DNA of 64,000 bases from Cymodocea nodosa (lineage: Eukaryota; Streptophyta; Magnoliopsida; Alismatales; Cymodoceaceae), in NCBI GenBank assembly GCA_036874045.1, contig CM072336.1, forward strand, positions 8,336,501 through 8,400,500, written 5' to 3'. Below are positions 1 through 12,500 of the stretch, one piece after another. The notes under the pieces were generated by a model. The model did not search any database and was not told the DNA's origin. It saw nothing but the letters and a program-made list of their open reading frames with translations. Numbering within the stretch: the stretch's first letter is position 1; the number at the start of each line of letters is the position of its first letter. The position numbers were made by a program, and so were the translations under genes.

Positions 1-67
1 GAAGACTTACTATGTTATCAAAGGATATAAAGTTTAGTAACTTAAGAAATTGTCTTTCTTCGTACAG

Positions 68-740
68 GTCGCAGCATATGATACAGTGGAAAAGAAGATG
101 GCCTTCTTCGAGCCCTCGCGTGCTAAAGATTTTCTTTTCATATCTGGTACCAAGGTACTCCAAAAAAAACTTATACTCAATAACATCAGTGAAAATGGGT
201 GTAGATTGCCTTGTCACATATTTAGTAGTTAAAACACATAAATTGCATGTGAAAAAAAGTGATATATTATTAATGATATATACTTATTTGAATCCAATTA
301 CCATCCAAAATTACTATTTTCGATTATTTATTCCTAACTAAGCTTATTTTCATGTTTTAGTGTTTGGTAAAAATTAATTTCTATGTCATATCTAGTATTA
401 TGTATATTTTGGAAAATTAACAAAAGGAGTGATTATGTTGGAGAGGGGGCAGGAGTGCTTGCTTAAGCATATAGATGGTGTTTCGATATAAGTTACAAAT
501 TTTCTTAAGAATTGATATGTTAAATTGATTACACTTGAAAGGCTATTTTAGGAACATCACAAAACAGCCGTGAAGTTCTCAATTTGCAATTTACTTTCCC
601 AGATGCGTGCTTACGCGAGAAGTGGAGAAAGTCCTCCTGATGGCTTCATGTGTCCTGGAGGGTGGAAAGTTCTGGTCAACTACTACAAGAGCTTACAAGC
701 CGAAGAAGCAGGACAACAGCCGGTACCACTGGCTGCATAG
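68..740 (+). CDS. APS: ATP sulfurylase, C-terminal two exons (5' end outside window)
   Basis: ATP sulfurylase makes adenosine 5'-phosphosulfate from ATP and sulfate, the first step of sulfate assimilation, in plastids or cytosol depending on the isoform. Two exons are visible: 68-154 (29 codons, after a cag acceptor) and 603-740 (46 codons with the TAG stop), separated by a 448-bp GT-AG intron. They encode the conserved C-terminal end of the family, with landmarks [20 protein letters not shown] and [18 protein letters not shown], followed by a short variable tail ending in PVPLAA. The join is phase 0, and the arrangement matches remembered plant APS proteins. The catalytic core and transit peptide lie left of the window, so plastid or cytosolic targeting and the paralogue number cannot be decided. 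It is transcribed towards the sialyltransferase-like gene (convergent pair). Confidence 0.93.
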
Positions 741-3566
741 AATTATTTATGAAGTGATTTTTGCTAAATATTCTTGAGTTAGAGGGCCTTAACTGTGATT
801 GGAGCTGCACCCAAATTTTGCAGCGCCAAAACTAAACCTTCAATGTCTTTTCTTTTTTTTTTGCAAGATTATGGTATTCTTTGAGTGTGCTTCAAACAAT
901 TTGATTTCGATGAGGTTTTAAGCTCACGGTTAAAAAGATGATAAGTGATTTCTTCATCATTCAGATATGTGATCTCGTATTTTTGAACCATGGATGTTGG
1001 TTGGGCAGCTCTTGTGATGCCCCCCAATAGCCACCATGCTACTGCTTCGAGAGAAAGCTTGATTTAAAGAATAAGATTAAGACGTATGTGCAGGTTTAGG
1101 ATGATTGATGATGCTTGTCGGAAGAGAGTAGACAATACGTTTTACAAAGTGATGTATCTATCGTTCAGAGAAAAAGAAAGAAAACAATTAAAGAGAACTC
1201 AGGAATGGCAGAGAAAAACATGCGAAGCGCCAGATTTCCTCTTCAATATTGGAGCTTCGTCGTTTGCTTCCTATGATGCCGGATGTCTTCCTCCTCATGG
1301 AAGTTGGAAGGGCTTGTGAAGGGCGAAATGTTGTTAATTGAAGGTCCATGTATAGGGGGTGGGGGGGGCAACACTAAGGTTTTGATGATGCAATGAAGTC
1401 CAAGCTTCCCTCTTGGTTGGAGGAGTCGCTTGGCATGTCAACTCCAGTGATTTTCATTGTGCAGCTCTGAAATTGGTGGTTATAATCCAATCAAACGTGG
1501 AAATGACCTACAGTAATCAATGTAGATGGCACATGAATATTACCGTAGTATTTGTAAGTAATTTTTAAGCACTGATAGATCCACAAGCAGTCCAAGGGTG
1601 TTATCTTCAAAAGGAGTTGAATCGGAGAGCATACCATTGCAACTCCTAACGTTACGTTTCTAAAGTTGGAGCTGAAAACAAATGCATGCTTGGTTGTAAG
1701 AGTAGCTACCCAAGGAGCTTAGATGATTAGAGGTTCCCTATTCATGTCTTGTTGTCCTCACATCTTACTGCTTCTCCTCATGTCCTGTTGCTTCTTTATT
1801 GGAGTTTCCCTATTCAATGAGAGTTTGCATCTCAGAAGTTTCATCTAACAGTCCCAATAGTTTTCTATTTAAAATATAAACAACCATACTGAAGCATTCT
1901 ACCCATCTACTTTTAAGAAGACCCCTCATACATAAAGCTTAGACCCATCTTTGTAATGTTCCCATGTTTCCTCTTATCTCTTCTATTTTACTCAAGGCTA
2001 CATGAATAGATAATGTCAATTATCATACTAATTTTAGCAACATGATCCCCAACCCTAGCACATTGGACAAAGTTTAATTTTCTTATCAGATTGAGTTCTA
2101 GCAAGCTAGTTAAAATGAGTAAACCATGAAAAATTAAAACTTATGTTTCATGGGATAAAACCAAATGAACCTACTTTTATTATCGACTAATATCATGTAA
2201 TATCCAAAGCCATTCTAAAAAATAACGAGGGCTCCCCCTAAACGTCATAATGAATTTTTCAAAAAAAAAAAAGTAAAAAATCAGTAGAGCATATTTAGTC
2301 TTTTGCAATTTAAGGTAGATTATGTGACTTGTAATCTTCATACAATGACTACCACACATTATTTCAATTTCAATTCCTTAATCTAATCAGGCCTTTATAT
2401 TCTAGAAACTTGATATTCATGTCATGTATCTACCCTTATCTAATCTCTTAGGCCATATGGAGTAACTTAGACTTTAGTACCACCTTTAGCAAAGAAAGCA
2501 GTACGTTCCCTCCTCTCTTGGATGTAAGCACTCCCCTATCTTGATCCTTTACCAACCACACTCCTTGATTCCCATTTCCTGATTCTGATTTTTTTTTTTT
2601 TGCTTGATTCTGAATTCATTAGGAGAAAAAGTACTGTCGCAGTTTAGATTTGAAATTAATATCTCTATAGACAAAAGATTTTGTTTCCTTTTAGGCACAC
2701 ATTTGAAAGAAACAGATTTTTATTATCATCAAGGGGTATAGTGCGGTTTCCATGGTTATAGGCATTGATAGTCACTGTTGAGGGAGATTGGGGTTTCTCA
2801 TCTTATTAATGTATGCAGGGTTGATCGATGGCAGAAAACTATTATGGCATCTTGACCAGGATTCATTCATATGCTGTATATTTCTCTCTTCCTTTCATTG
2901 CTCCTTGAGGCATGACCAGTTGTAGGTTGAATCCAAGCACTCACTCTTCCATAAAAGATAGTTGCTGGTGCTTTATTTTATTGAAACAAAGATACATTGA
3001 TGATCAACAAAGTAGGGCATTCCACTCCTATGATCTTCCTTATATGCTTTTACCGGTGGTGTTTCTTGGATGCCTTTCCCATTCCTTCTTTTGATCCTAC
3101 ATGCTCTGATATCTTGTCAAATTAACACATCTAACGGTAACATGAGAGCAATAGAAAGTGTCATGTGAGTAAGAACGTGTTGAAAGGTGACACTAAAAAT
3201 GATGAAAGTTTCGGAGGAGGGCTGTTGTTGGATGGAGAGGACTACTGAGTTAGAATTGTATACAGGAGAGTAACATTGGAAGAAAACAAGTTTTTCTTTT
3301 GGCAAATAATTGTGTTGCCAGCCAATTATACTCTATGTGAAATTACAAGGGAAAATGAAAGATGCTGTATAAGAATTACAAACATACATGATTTCTTCAG
3401 ATAACCAATGCATTACGAAGATGCTTTTGCTCACTTGGAATCTCCCAATAATATGCTCTACCAAAATGAATGCAATATCAGGCTTATATCACTTGAAACT
3501 GCATGGGAAAACCCAAAATACAATTGGCAAACGCGATTTTACATCTAGCACTGTGTACCACGCAGC
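741..3566. other. 3' UTR and intergenic spacer between convergent genes
   Basis: The first few hundred bases should be the 3' UTR of the ATP sulfurylase gene, and the last few hundred that of the minus-strand sialyltransferase-like gene. A candidate poly(A) signal context (aagaataagatt) lies near 1069. Several short open frames occur (for example 1086-1319), but none shows a recognisable domain, splice structure or codon pattern. Nothing else could be supported here. Confidence 0.5.
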
Positions 3567-6500
3567 TTACGTTTTCGGAACGATGCAAAGCATTCCATGT
3601 CCAGCACTGTGTTCCAAAGGATACAGGGTAGCACCATTTACGTATTTTTGATGCTTCCCAGCGGCCTTTCTGAGAGCCGTCAAAGTGGGCTGCTTGTGTT
3701 TGTCACGCTTCTTGGTCAATGAACATGCACTGAGGGGTCCCCCCCTTCCACCTCCAACCCACCTTGTCACAATTAGAGAGTACCAGGTCAAGGCGTTGAA
3801 AGAAAATACGATGTTATTCTACAAAGAAAAGCATAATAAAAAGATTAAGATACAAATAAATCAGTACATATTTCAATATAAAGATACTTCATTTTTTTCT
3901 GCTTGTATCATATTTAATCCATTGCAGAAACATGTAAACATAAAACATGTATTACAATTGTACCCACACTTTTTTTAATTATGAAACATCCAGATGCGGA
4001 TGAATATCATAATTTACCCGTAGTCAGGATTTTTATTGAAAGTAAATCAAGATACCATTGTTTGAAAATGCGTTAATGTTTATAACAAAAATATGAAGAG
4101 ATCCAACTAGACATGCATTGTTAGCAATAGTTCAAAAGGTAAAGTGTTTTGACTTGAAAATTTATCTGAAGAAATTTTACAATATGCATAAAAGTTGTCA
4201 CCTCAATGCTTTCTCTGATGCAACCCTTGCAGCATAAAGTGCAGCTGGGTTTGGTAACCATTGAACGACACGATTGAAATTTTTCCTCATTGGAGAATGA
4301 ATTTTGATAAGCTTCATGGAAGAAAATCAGTAGATCAGCAACCTGAGTCGGGAATAAGAGTATACGAAGATAAAGAAAAATAGGTGTTTACTCCTAGGCA
4401 CTCCATCATCTGATAGTATGCTCTACCATAAAGTGGAGTGTGTCCTTTTCTGGATTCTGAAAAATATCTAGTCCTGGAAAAGAGGAGAGAGAATAAGAAA
4501 ATCAATATCTTGTACAAATTAAAGATGTTATACTTTTCTTACCATTCCTTGTAACCTGGATCCACTGTGAAACCGTACATATCCACAGAATCACAAATCG
4601 ATAAAGCAAATTCAAGAGCCTTGAGACCCGTTCCTTTGGCAGCCGAACCGAATGATGCACCCAACATAAGATATACGGGATTTTGGATTGGAACCTCCTA
4701 TTAAGTAATAAATTCATCACTAATCTACGAGAAAAATACTCCCAAAACTTTCTTTCAATAGCATCAGATAAAACAAGAATAAATGAATCACTTAAAACAT
4801 GGTTCTGGTGAAAATGCCATTCTACTATGCATTTCATGCATTATAGTGCTTTGATGAAGGAACAAATAAGAAACTGGCAGATTATAATTTTAGATAGTGA
4901 TCACTAAGAAGGATCTTATAAAAAATTTTAAAAACTGAAATTTAGGAAAATGACTGGTATTATTGCCAAATGTAAACTTTCTTGGATAGTGACAGAAGGT
5001 TAAGTAAATGTATTGATTATGCACGTCCATCTCCAGATGTCTTCAAGATTAAGTTCGTAGCTCAATGGAAGATGAAAAGCAAAATGGCACAACCGTGAAT
5101 CTATGGTTTGGATGTGTTAAAACACTTAATAACAAACATATCATAATAAAATAAACAAGGAGATTTATAACAGACCAACATAACTAAAAGTAATAGCAAT
5201 ATTATGCAAGCAAGAGAAATGATCAAACCTTAATTGACCACACTAAAACAAATGTAGATGTTAATATGTTATTGACATTATTGGACTTAGTCAACATATA
5301 TGCACCTACACATACTAAGAAGACTTGCACACATACTTCTATAATACAAATATTATCAATTACCCAATAAAGATGTGAATCATTAACTTAAGATATCCAC
5401 AAACCTTAATGGATTGTTAATTTGAGATTATTCCATGAACTCCAAATCTCATGGAGAACATACAACTTTAATACACTGCCACAACATCAAAACTCACACA
5501 AGAAGAGTATAACTAAATTAATTGAAAATTGATAGTGAAATATTAAAGTTTTTTTGCTGTTTTTCTTCTCCTTGGTTTTTTTTCTTTTTTTCTTCCTTTT
5601 TTTTTAAATTCCACCTTTTTTTCTTTTTCCTCTCCTTTGTCCTCTTCTTCCCTTTCTTTTCCTTTTTTTCTTTCCCTTCTTTCCTCCTTTTTTTCTTTCT
5701 TTTTTTCTCTTTTCCTTCTTTCTACCGTCCTTTTTGTTTCCTCTTTCCTTCAACCCTAATGGATTATTAATTTTAGGTTATTCCATAAACTCCAACTCTT
5801 ATGGAGAACATACAACTTTGATAGAGCAACACTATTATAACATCAAAACTCACACAAAAAAAGTATAATTAATTTAATTGAAGGTTGATAGTGAAGTATT
5901 AAAGTTGTTTTTGGTTTTCTTCTCCTTTTTTTCTTTTCCCCTTTTTTTCTTTTTTTTTTTAACTTCCACCATTTTTTCTTTCTTTTTTTCCTCTCCTTTG
6001 TCCTCTTCTTCCCTTTCTTTTTTTTCCCCTTCTTTCCTCCTTTTTTTCTTTCATTTTTTTCTTTTCCTTCTTTATGCCTTCCCATTTTGTTTCCTCTTTC
6101 CTTTTTTTTTCTTTTATCCTTTTCCTTTCTTTTCTTTTATCCTTCTCCTTTCTTTTCTTTTGTTTCTCTTCCTTGTCTTCTCCTTCTCTTTTCCACTTTT
6201 TTCTTTATCTGTCTCCCCGTTTGAACCCTAATGGGTGTAGGCAGTGAGAGATGATGATGGCTACTGAAGGGAAGAAGGGATGGTAGAGATAGGGTTTAGA
6301 AGAGACATCTCAAAGCTTCTAGGAGAGGAAGAAGGAAAAGGAAGAGACGATCATCTCCTCCTCTCCCACTCCTTCCAATCAAACTCTCCAGTGGCCAGTG
6401 CCTTGGAGTCAAAGGATGAAGTGAGGAGGCAAGGGATTGAATCCAGTGGGACCCTTGATAGGGGAATCAAGAATCACGGTGCTTATGATCTCCATGTTGT

Positions 6501-9500
6501 TTGCCCCCTACCATCATCATTTGTTGAGATAGGTGCACAGGTGTGAAACTGGTTGACTCCTCCATAGGAGGAGGAGGAGGAGGAGGTGGAAGTGGTGAGA
6601 GAGCAAAGGCAGAGGGAGGTCAGAGGGTGAAGGAAGGGGGAAGGGGAGGGTCTGCAGGTGGAGAGGAAATGTAGGGATTCAAGGTTTGCCTCAAAAAGGG
6701 TAGACGAGTTGAACAATGAACAATGGGAGGGAGGTGGGTAATGACTAAGGTTTCCCTCTTCAAATCTTACACATTTTTCGACTCTCAAAACTTATGCTCT
6801 AATATCATGTTAGGACACAAGAAATGGTGTGAAAGTTCTATTGATTCAATAACATAGGACTTCTATTTATAAAGGCTACATAAGGAAAACCAATACATTT
6901 TAAACAATGTAGGAATAAACCCACACACACCTAATATAATAATATTCTCTAACGATGTCATTCCCTTTTGCTTCTGAACCTCATGCAACTCTCTTTTTTT
7001 TATCTTTCTTTACATCTATAGTCAAATGGGCAAAAACAAGTACTGTTCACAGTCCCCAATCTTCATGGCACCTCCTCCTCCAATGGGGGAGTTGCTCCCA
7101 ACTCCAAAAATCCCAGCCTACTCTGAAAAGGGAAGTCAATGTCAAAAAAGACCCACTAATAAAGGGTTCAATCCAATCCCTTCATTTTGTGCTGGGCCTG
7201 GAGGAAGCCTGTACTCTCAAAAAAGTCCCTTCACCTTGCCAATGCCATATCATCTATAATGACCAGCAAGTCAGATTGATTTTTCAGACAGCAAAACACA
7301 ATCAGTCCTCAGCCCAATAAACAGTACACAGCTTATAGATCACAAAAACACACAAATTTCGACTATTTAACCCAATGGATATTGATTCTTCTCATCATAC
7401 GAGGAATGCTTGCAACACTGACTGTTGGACGAGGTGGAAAAAAGACCAAGACCTGTAAAGTTTCAACCATAGAAAAGCAGATCAGAGAGCACTAACAGGT
7501 CAACCAGGAAAACCCCTCCAATTCTTAAGTTAGGAGTGTCTCTAATGAAGCAGGAATCAGGATTTAGGTGCACATCATTGTGTACTGTTGGCAGGCATGG
7601 TTGGGTTTGATATGAGTTGAAATGGCTGGTTATGGAGGAGATGACTTGAAATGACATGGAACGTTCATTATGAAATAGATGATATGAAGCAATAGTATTG
7701 TTTGAGGTGTGGATAGTTTGTTGGAAGGATGATGTGGTGACGATAAGGAAGATGAGCTAGAGATTTGTTGTAGAGAAAATGAGATGGTAGGAGATGATTG
7801 ATGTGGAAGAGAGGACAGAAGTATAAATTTATGTTAGGAGGGAAGAAATCTCCCATTTTTGCCATTTTTCTTCCTCTCAATGCCATCCTTGAACCTCCTT
7901 TCCCCTCATTTCCATGGTGGATTTCAATGAGCTTTTGGGCTTGTTTGTACACTTGAAAACTAACAGAAAGGACAATTAGAAATCTAAGAAAGTTCACAAG
8001 AAATGGAAAGTAACAGAAAATACTTTCCCTTCCTCCACTTTTCTGATATTTATGTCTATTCTAGAATTTAAAGAAATCTAAAATCAAGGTATTTGTGCAT
8101 GTTTAGGAATTTGAAGAAATGTAAAGGAATACAAATGCAGAATGAAATTCAACCATTAAAATCTCAGTTACATTGTGTAAATTATGCCCTCGTTCTCCCT
8201 TGACCCTAAAAACATGGGATTACAGCCATATATAATATGAGGGACTCCTAAATGGATCCATAAATGGATCTATTTGTAAACCCCTCATATTAACACATAA
8301 TACCATACAAATCACATTACAATTCAATTCAATTCAAGTTACATTTCTATACAAATCAGGTTACATCTCAATAAAATCTCAAGTTACATTTCAATAAAAA
8401 TTCTAGTTACATTTCAATAAAAGAGAGGGTACATTTTATAATAATCTAGGTTATTTTTCAAAAAATTCACATTACACTTCAATAAAACAAATGACGTTAC
8501 ATTTTAATAAAATTAAAGTTACATTTCTAAAAAAAGAGAGATCACGTACCCATAAAAATGAGGTTACAGTTCAATTCAAATCAAGTTACATTTTTATAGA
8601 AATCGGGTCACAGTTCAATTCAATTAGGTTACATTTCTATAGAAATTAAGTTACAGTTCAATTCAAATTATGTCATGTTTCTATAGAAATCAGGTTATAG
8701 TTCAATTCAAATCATGTTACATTTCTATAGAAATTAAGTCATTGGTGACACATATAACCAATCCTAACCCTCCACTTTCATATGCAACTCCAATGAGCTC
8801 TTCTACAACCAACCCATCCTTCCCCTCCACCCCAACAACTCCATTGTCCCTAGCAAGATCTACTTCATCCTCCCTTACAAGAAGTGCGAGAAGTCCATAT
8901 CCACATTCGAGATGACAGTGATGGCCATGAAGTGTAAAGTTGCAATGCAACATGCAGTAGAGGGAGGAGGGAAGGGAAAGAGCAAGATTAAAGGGGTCAC
9001 GCCAATCTATGAGAAAGTAGAGGAGAATGGTTGTAGAGGATCCGATGAAAATGAGTTTGCATCAAATGTGAAGAACATGGCATATTTGCAAGCAAGTGAT
9101 TGGCCTTCTAGGTCATTGGAGGCAAGGAACCTCTTTGGATGCAAGCAGGCAGAAGACAGGGTGTGAACAACTGAAAAAAAAGGATGCAAATGACAGTCAT
9201 GGGCAGAAAATGAGGGCTGCTACACAAACAGCAAGAATGGGTGGTAAGAAAAACTTTGAAAGAAAGGAAAAAGAGATGAGGAGAAAGAAAAAAAGAGAGG
9301 CAGAAGACAGGACAGAAAGAAAAACTTTGAAAGAAGGGAAGCAATGATGACCAAGAACTTCCTTTGACTAATAGTGCAGCAATTTTGAAGAGAGGTAGTT
9401 ACAATGATTTAAACATTTCTAAGGATTTCCATTTATTTTTGTCCAAAAATGCATGAAATAATGTTCCAGATTTATTGTGATTCCTTTTGGGAATTTTTGG

Positions 9501-12500
9501 TAATCTAATATGAATTTTCTATGAACTTATAGAACTAGAAAATATATTTCTCGAATGTATTCCGAATTTTCAAAAATTACAAAAAGTAATATTAAAAATA
9601 ATTTGGATGATTTAAATAAATTCATATTAAAGGATTTTTGTGCAATTTGCCTTGATATGTATGTATAATGTGTCCTCATCTGCAATTTTCCCAAAATTAA
9701 AGGCAAAAGTGCAAAGACTTGTCCATTTGCATGTGACCCAAACATAGCATGGCGAGTAAGTAGAATTTGATTGGTGGATTTTAATGTTTAATGTGGGACT
9801 TGATGACATGATGTGGTGGAGTGGTTTTAACCCATGGCATATGTCACAAGGGGAGTGAATGAGGTGACTTAGTTGTTGGAGATGAGTTAATATGATGTGT
9901 CAGTCAATATGAAAAGGTCGTTGGCAATTGCCGTGTGGTGGAACGGACAGAAATATGGTCAGATGGTGCTATTATAACAGTTGCAGAGACACCAGCATGG
10001 TTGGAGACACTTTTGGCTTTATGATGTGTCTTGACTGATTGTATCTACCCTTGGTTTTGTCTTTTGATACTTGTCTTCTTTTCTTGTTGGGTTTCCTCCT
10101 AAAAACCTGTGTTTTGTTTTCTCAGCTTGCCTACTGCTCGCGTAGGCCACCTTATTTATCTCATTTTTCTAATATATTTTTCTGTTCTTTTAATAACTAT
10201 TTGCAGCAAAAAAAGATTTCACTACTTTTTTAATCTCAAGTAACTTTTATCGTAAAATTTTGAAATAACAATCATGTACATGCATTTTTGAATAATGCAA
10301 ATCATGCATGAGCATTCCTATTATATTAAATTTATATTCTTTGACTTTAGATAAAGAAACTCTGATTTCTGATTTTTCCTGTACTTGCGTTCCTGGTTTT
10401 CCTCCTCTGTTAGAGTCTCCCCTATATTTTGCAAATTGCTAATATATTAATGTATTATTTAATCTTTTAACTATGATATCATGTTGACATCACCAATTCA
10501 GCCAGTCCAGATCAACGGTTGATCCCACAAATAGACCAATCATTCACTCTACCAGGTCTACATCTAGTCTGGTGCTGAAAAGCTTGCGTGATGCCAGGAG
10601 CATTCCAGACCTTAAAATGCAGTGATGCTACACAAACTGTGTTTGACCAAACTCTGATAGCTATTCAAATAGAAAAATAAATCTAAATGAGGCTATGGAA
10701 GAAACCTGAATCATTTTGTTCATAATATCATGAATAGTTGTTTTCACGATTAACACCTCCTTTCCTGTTCCTGGGAAACACAAATCAGAACCAATAACAT
10801 TTCAATGAGGTAATTGCAGAAACCTGGGACACTTGTTCAAAATATCATTTGGGGTTTATTTTTCATGGCCATTATCTCCTTTTTACTTTCTGAGAAATAC
10901 AAACTATAGAATGTATATAAAGAAAGATGAAATTCGATATCAATGATGTCAGTAACCAACTTACCATCCAATTCTGCAACTTTGTCAAGTGCTTTAGCAG
11001 ATCCTCTGTTCAGAAGCCGAAAGGTACTTTTACTTCCTACGTAACTTGTATAGTTCTGAAGTGGCAAGAGCCAAAAAAAAATATTATAGAAGAAAAACTT
11101 ACAAGTAAAAAATAAAAACTTCATATTACTTGAACTGGGGCACCATTTTCACGAAATACAGCATCATAACCATCTATCTCTTTTCCAAACTTTGTTTTAA
11201 GAAGATCTCCAGAGTTACCAATCACAGCACAGCGATCAAACTGATGTGGCACAAAAGGTTGTGTCTCAGGGAGTACCAAAGTAAGCTTCTCCCTGCAGAG
11301 GGTTCTGTTGTGGCAGCGATTCCTAAACATTTCCAAAAAAAAGATCAAATTGGATTATACCTTGACAGATATGCTCTTCCCAGCTAACTTGGCAATGAAT
11401 TCAATTCACGTTGAAATGCCTTATCTCATCAATCAGCGAAGTAGATAATAAAATCATAAGAGATTCAACCTTAGGTCATCTCAATTGAATCGATTATTGT
11501 TGGTGTTTTGGCAAAAATTTTCAGAATAAACTAAAGCATATAGTTTTAAATAGTTTTGTTATTGTGATTAAAACCTCTGCACATATCCAAACGCAAGATA
11601 TGGGGAGGGAGGTCTAAACCCATACTTTTAAGGTGACCAGGCAGCGCCAAGGAACCCAATAAAATATTTATTTTTTAAGTATATATTATATATATTTGAT
11701 AATAATTATGTAAACTTTCATAAATAATCCTAAGATAGCATCTAAATATAAGGTGTAGTAATATTAACATATATATATATATATATATTATTAATATATA
11801 TATAAATAGATATTTCAGTAATTTCGTATTTTTTAATGGTATTCCAACAAAAAAATTTATATTTAAGTTTTTTGATTGGAAAAATATTTAAAATCATTAA
11901 AAATGTATATTTAGTCAATTAGATCTAACAACAGATTTGATCATTTCAAGACAAGTCATGAGCAGAGCAGTAATGGCATGGTCACTTCACACCTTAGCAT
12001 TTAGGCACTCGCCCTAAAAAGCTTGTCTACAACAAGTCAAGAAATTGGAAGTTGGTAGGCTAGAATAATTAAGGGATGGCATAAATGTCATCTCTAAGAT
12101 GGAAGATTCATTGTTGTTGATCAAATTACATATCTCCTATTCTCAAGGAAGAGTTGACTTTTACATTAGAAACAAGGTAGTCAACATGAATTTCATATTG
12201 AGTATCAAACCTATGAAAAAAAGAGATATCAAGTATCAACGAAAATTTCAATGGAGACAAGACAAAGTCACAAAAACGTCAAACTTTGAGGGAAACCCTT
12301 GAATTTTCACTTGAAACTCCAAGATAAGATCAAACAAATTACAATAGACATTTAAAATCAATTAAATTTAGATATTATACAATTATACCAAAAAATGTCA
12401 TATATAATGATTTGTATTTTCCATATACACGTAAACAACAACAAAACCAAGCAAAAAAAAAAGATATGACTTATTAACATTGAAGAATGTCATCCAATAC

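Larger units (their letters stand above)
4698..10705. other. 6.0-kb intron 8 of the sialyltransferase-like gene: repeats, no gene
   Basis: This intron separates the exon ending in NKMIQ from the exon starting [10 protein letters not shown]. It contains a duplicated unit with polypyrimidine tracts, a GGA microsatellite and a degenerate minisatellite (listed separately). A piece near 6790-6955 has a primer-binding-site-like string (taacatgatattagagc on the minus strand) and could be a small LTR remnant. I saw no reverse transcriptase or transposase. Open frames in it are low-complexity or unrecognised. Confidence 0.6.

Noticed and set aside
1086-1319. 77-codon plus-strand frame downstream of the ATP sulfurylase gene
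   Set aside because: No domain, no splice context and no paralogue. It lies in probable 3' UTR or spacer.
4502-4837. 111-codon minus-strand open frame that looks like a frameshifted sialyltransferase fragment
   Set aside because: The real exon 9 (4543-4697) is read in another frame with good splice sites on both sides. No frameshift is needed, and the long frame is a shadow.
5522-6231. Phe/Ser-rich and Lys-rich open frames on both strands
   Set aside because: They come from the polypyrimidine tracts and are low-complexity artefacts.
6790-6960. Possible short LTR or TRIM remnant in intron 8
   Set aside because: There is a primer-binding-site-like string and an LTR-like start, but no second copy of the block was found in the window.
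7925-8160. Possible Mutator-like tip words (tttgtgca, ttgtttgtacac) in intron 8
   Set aside because: No matched inverted partner or target duplication could be fixed by eye.
8308-8742. CRISPR-like array
   Set aside because: Units are head-to-tail without unique spacers, in a plant intron. It is a minisatellite.
8670-9347. Several overlapping frames of about 80 codons on both strands
   Set aside because: They overlap the minisatellite and lysine-rich simple sequence, and no domain was recognised.
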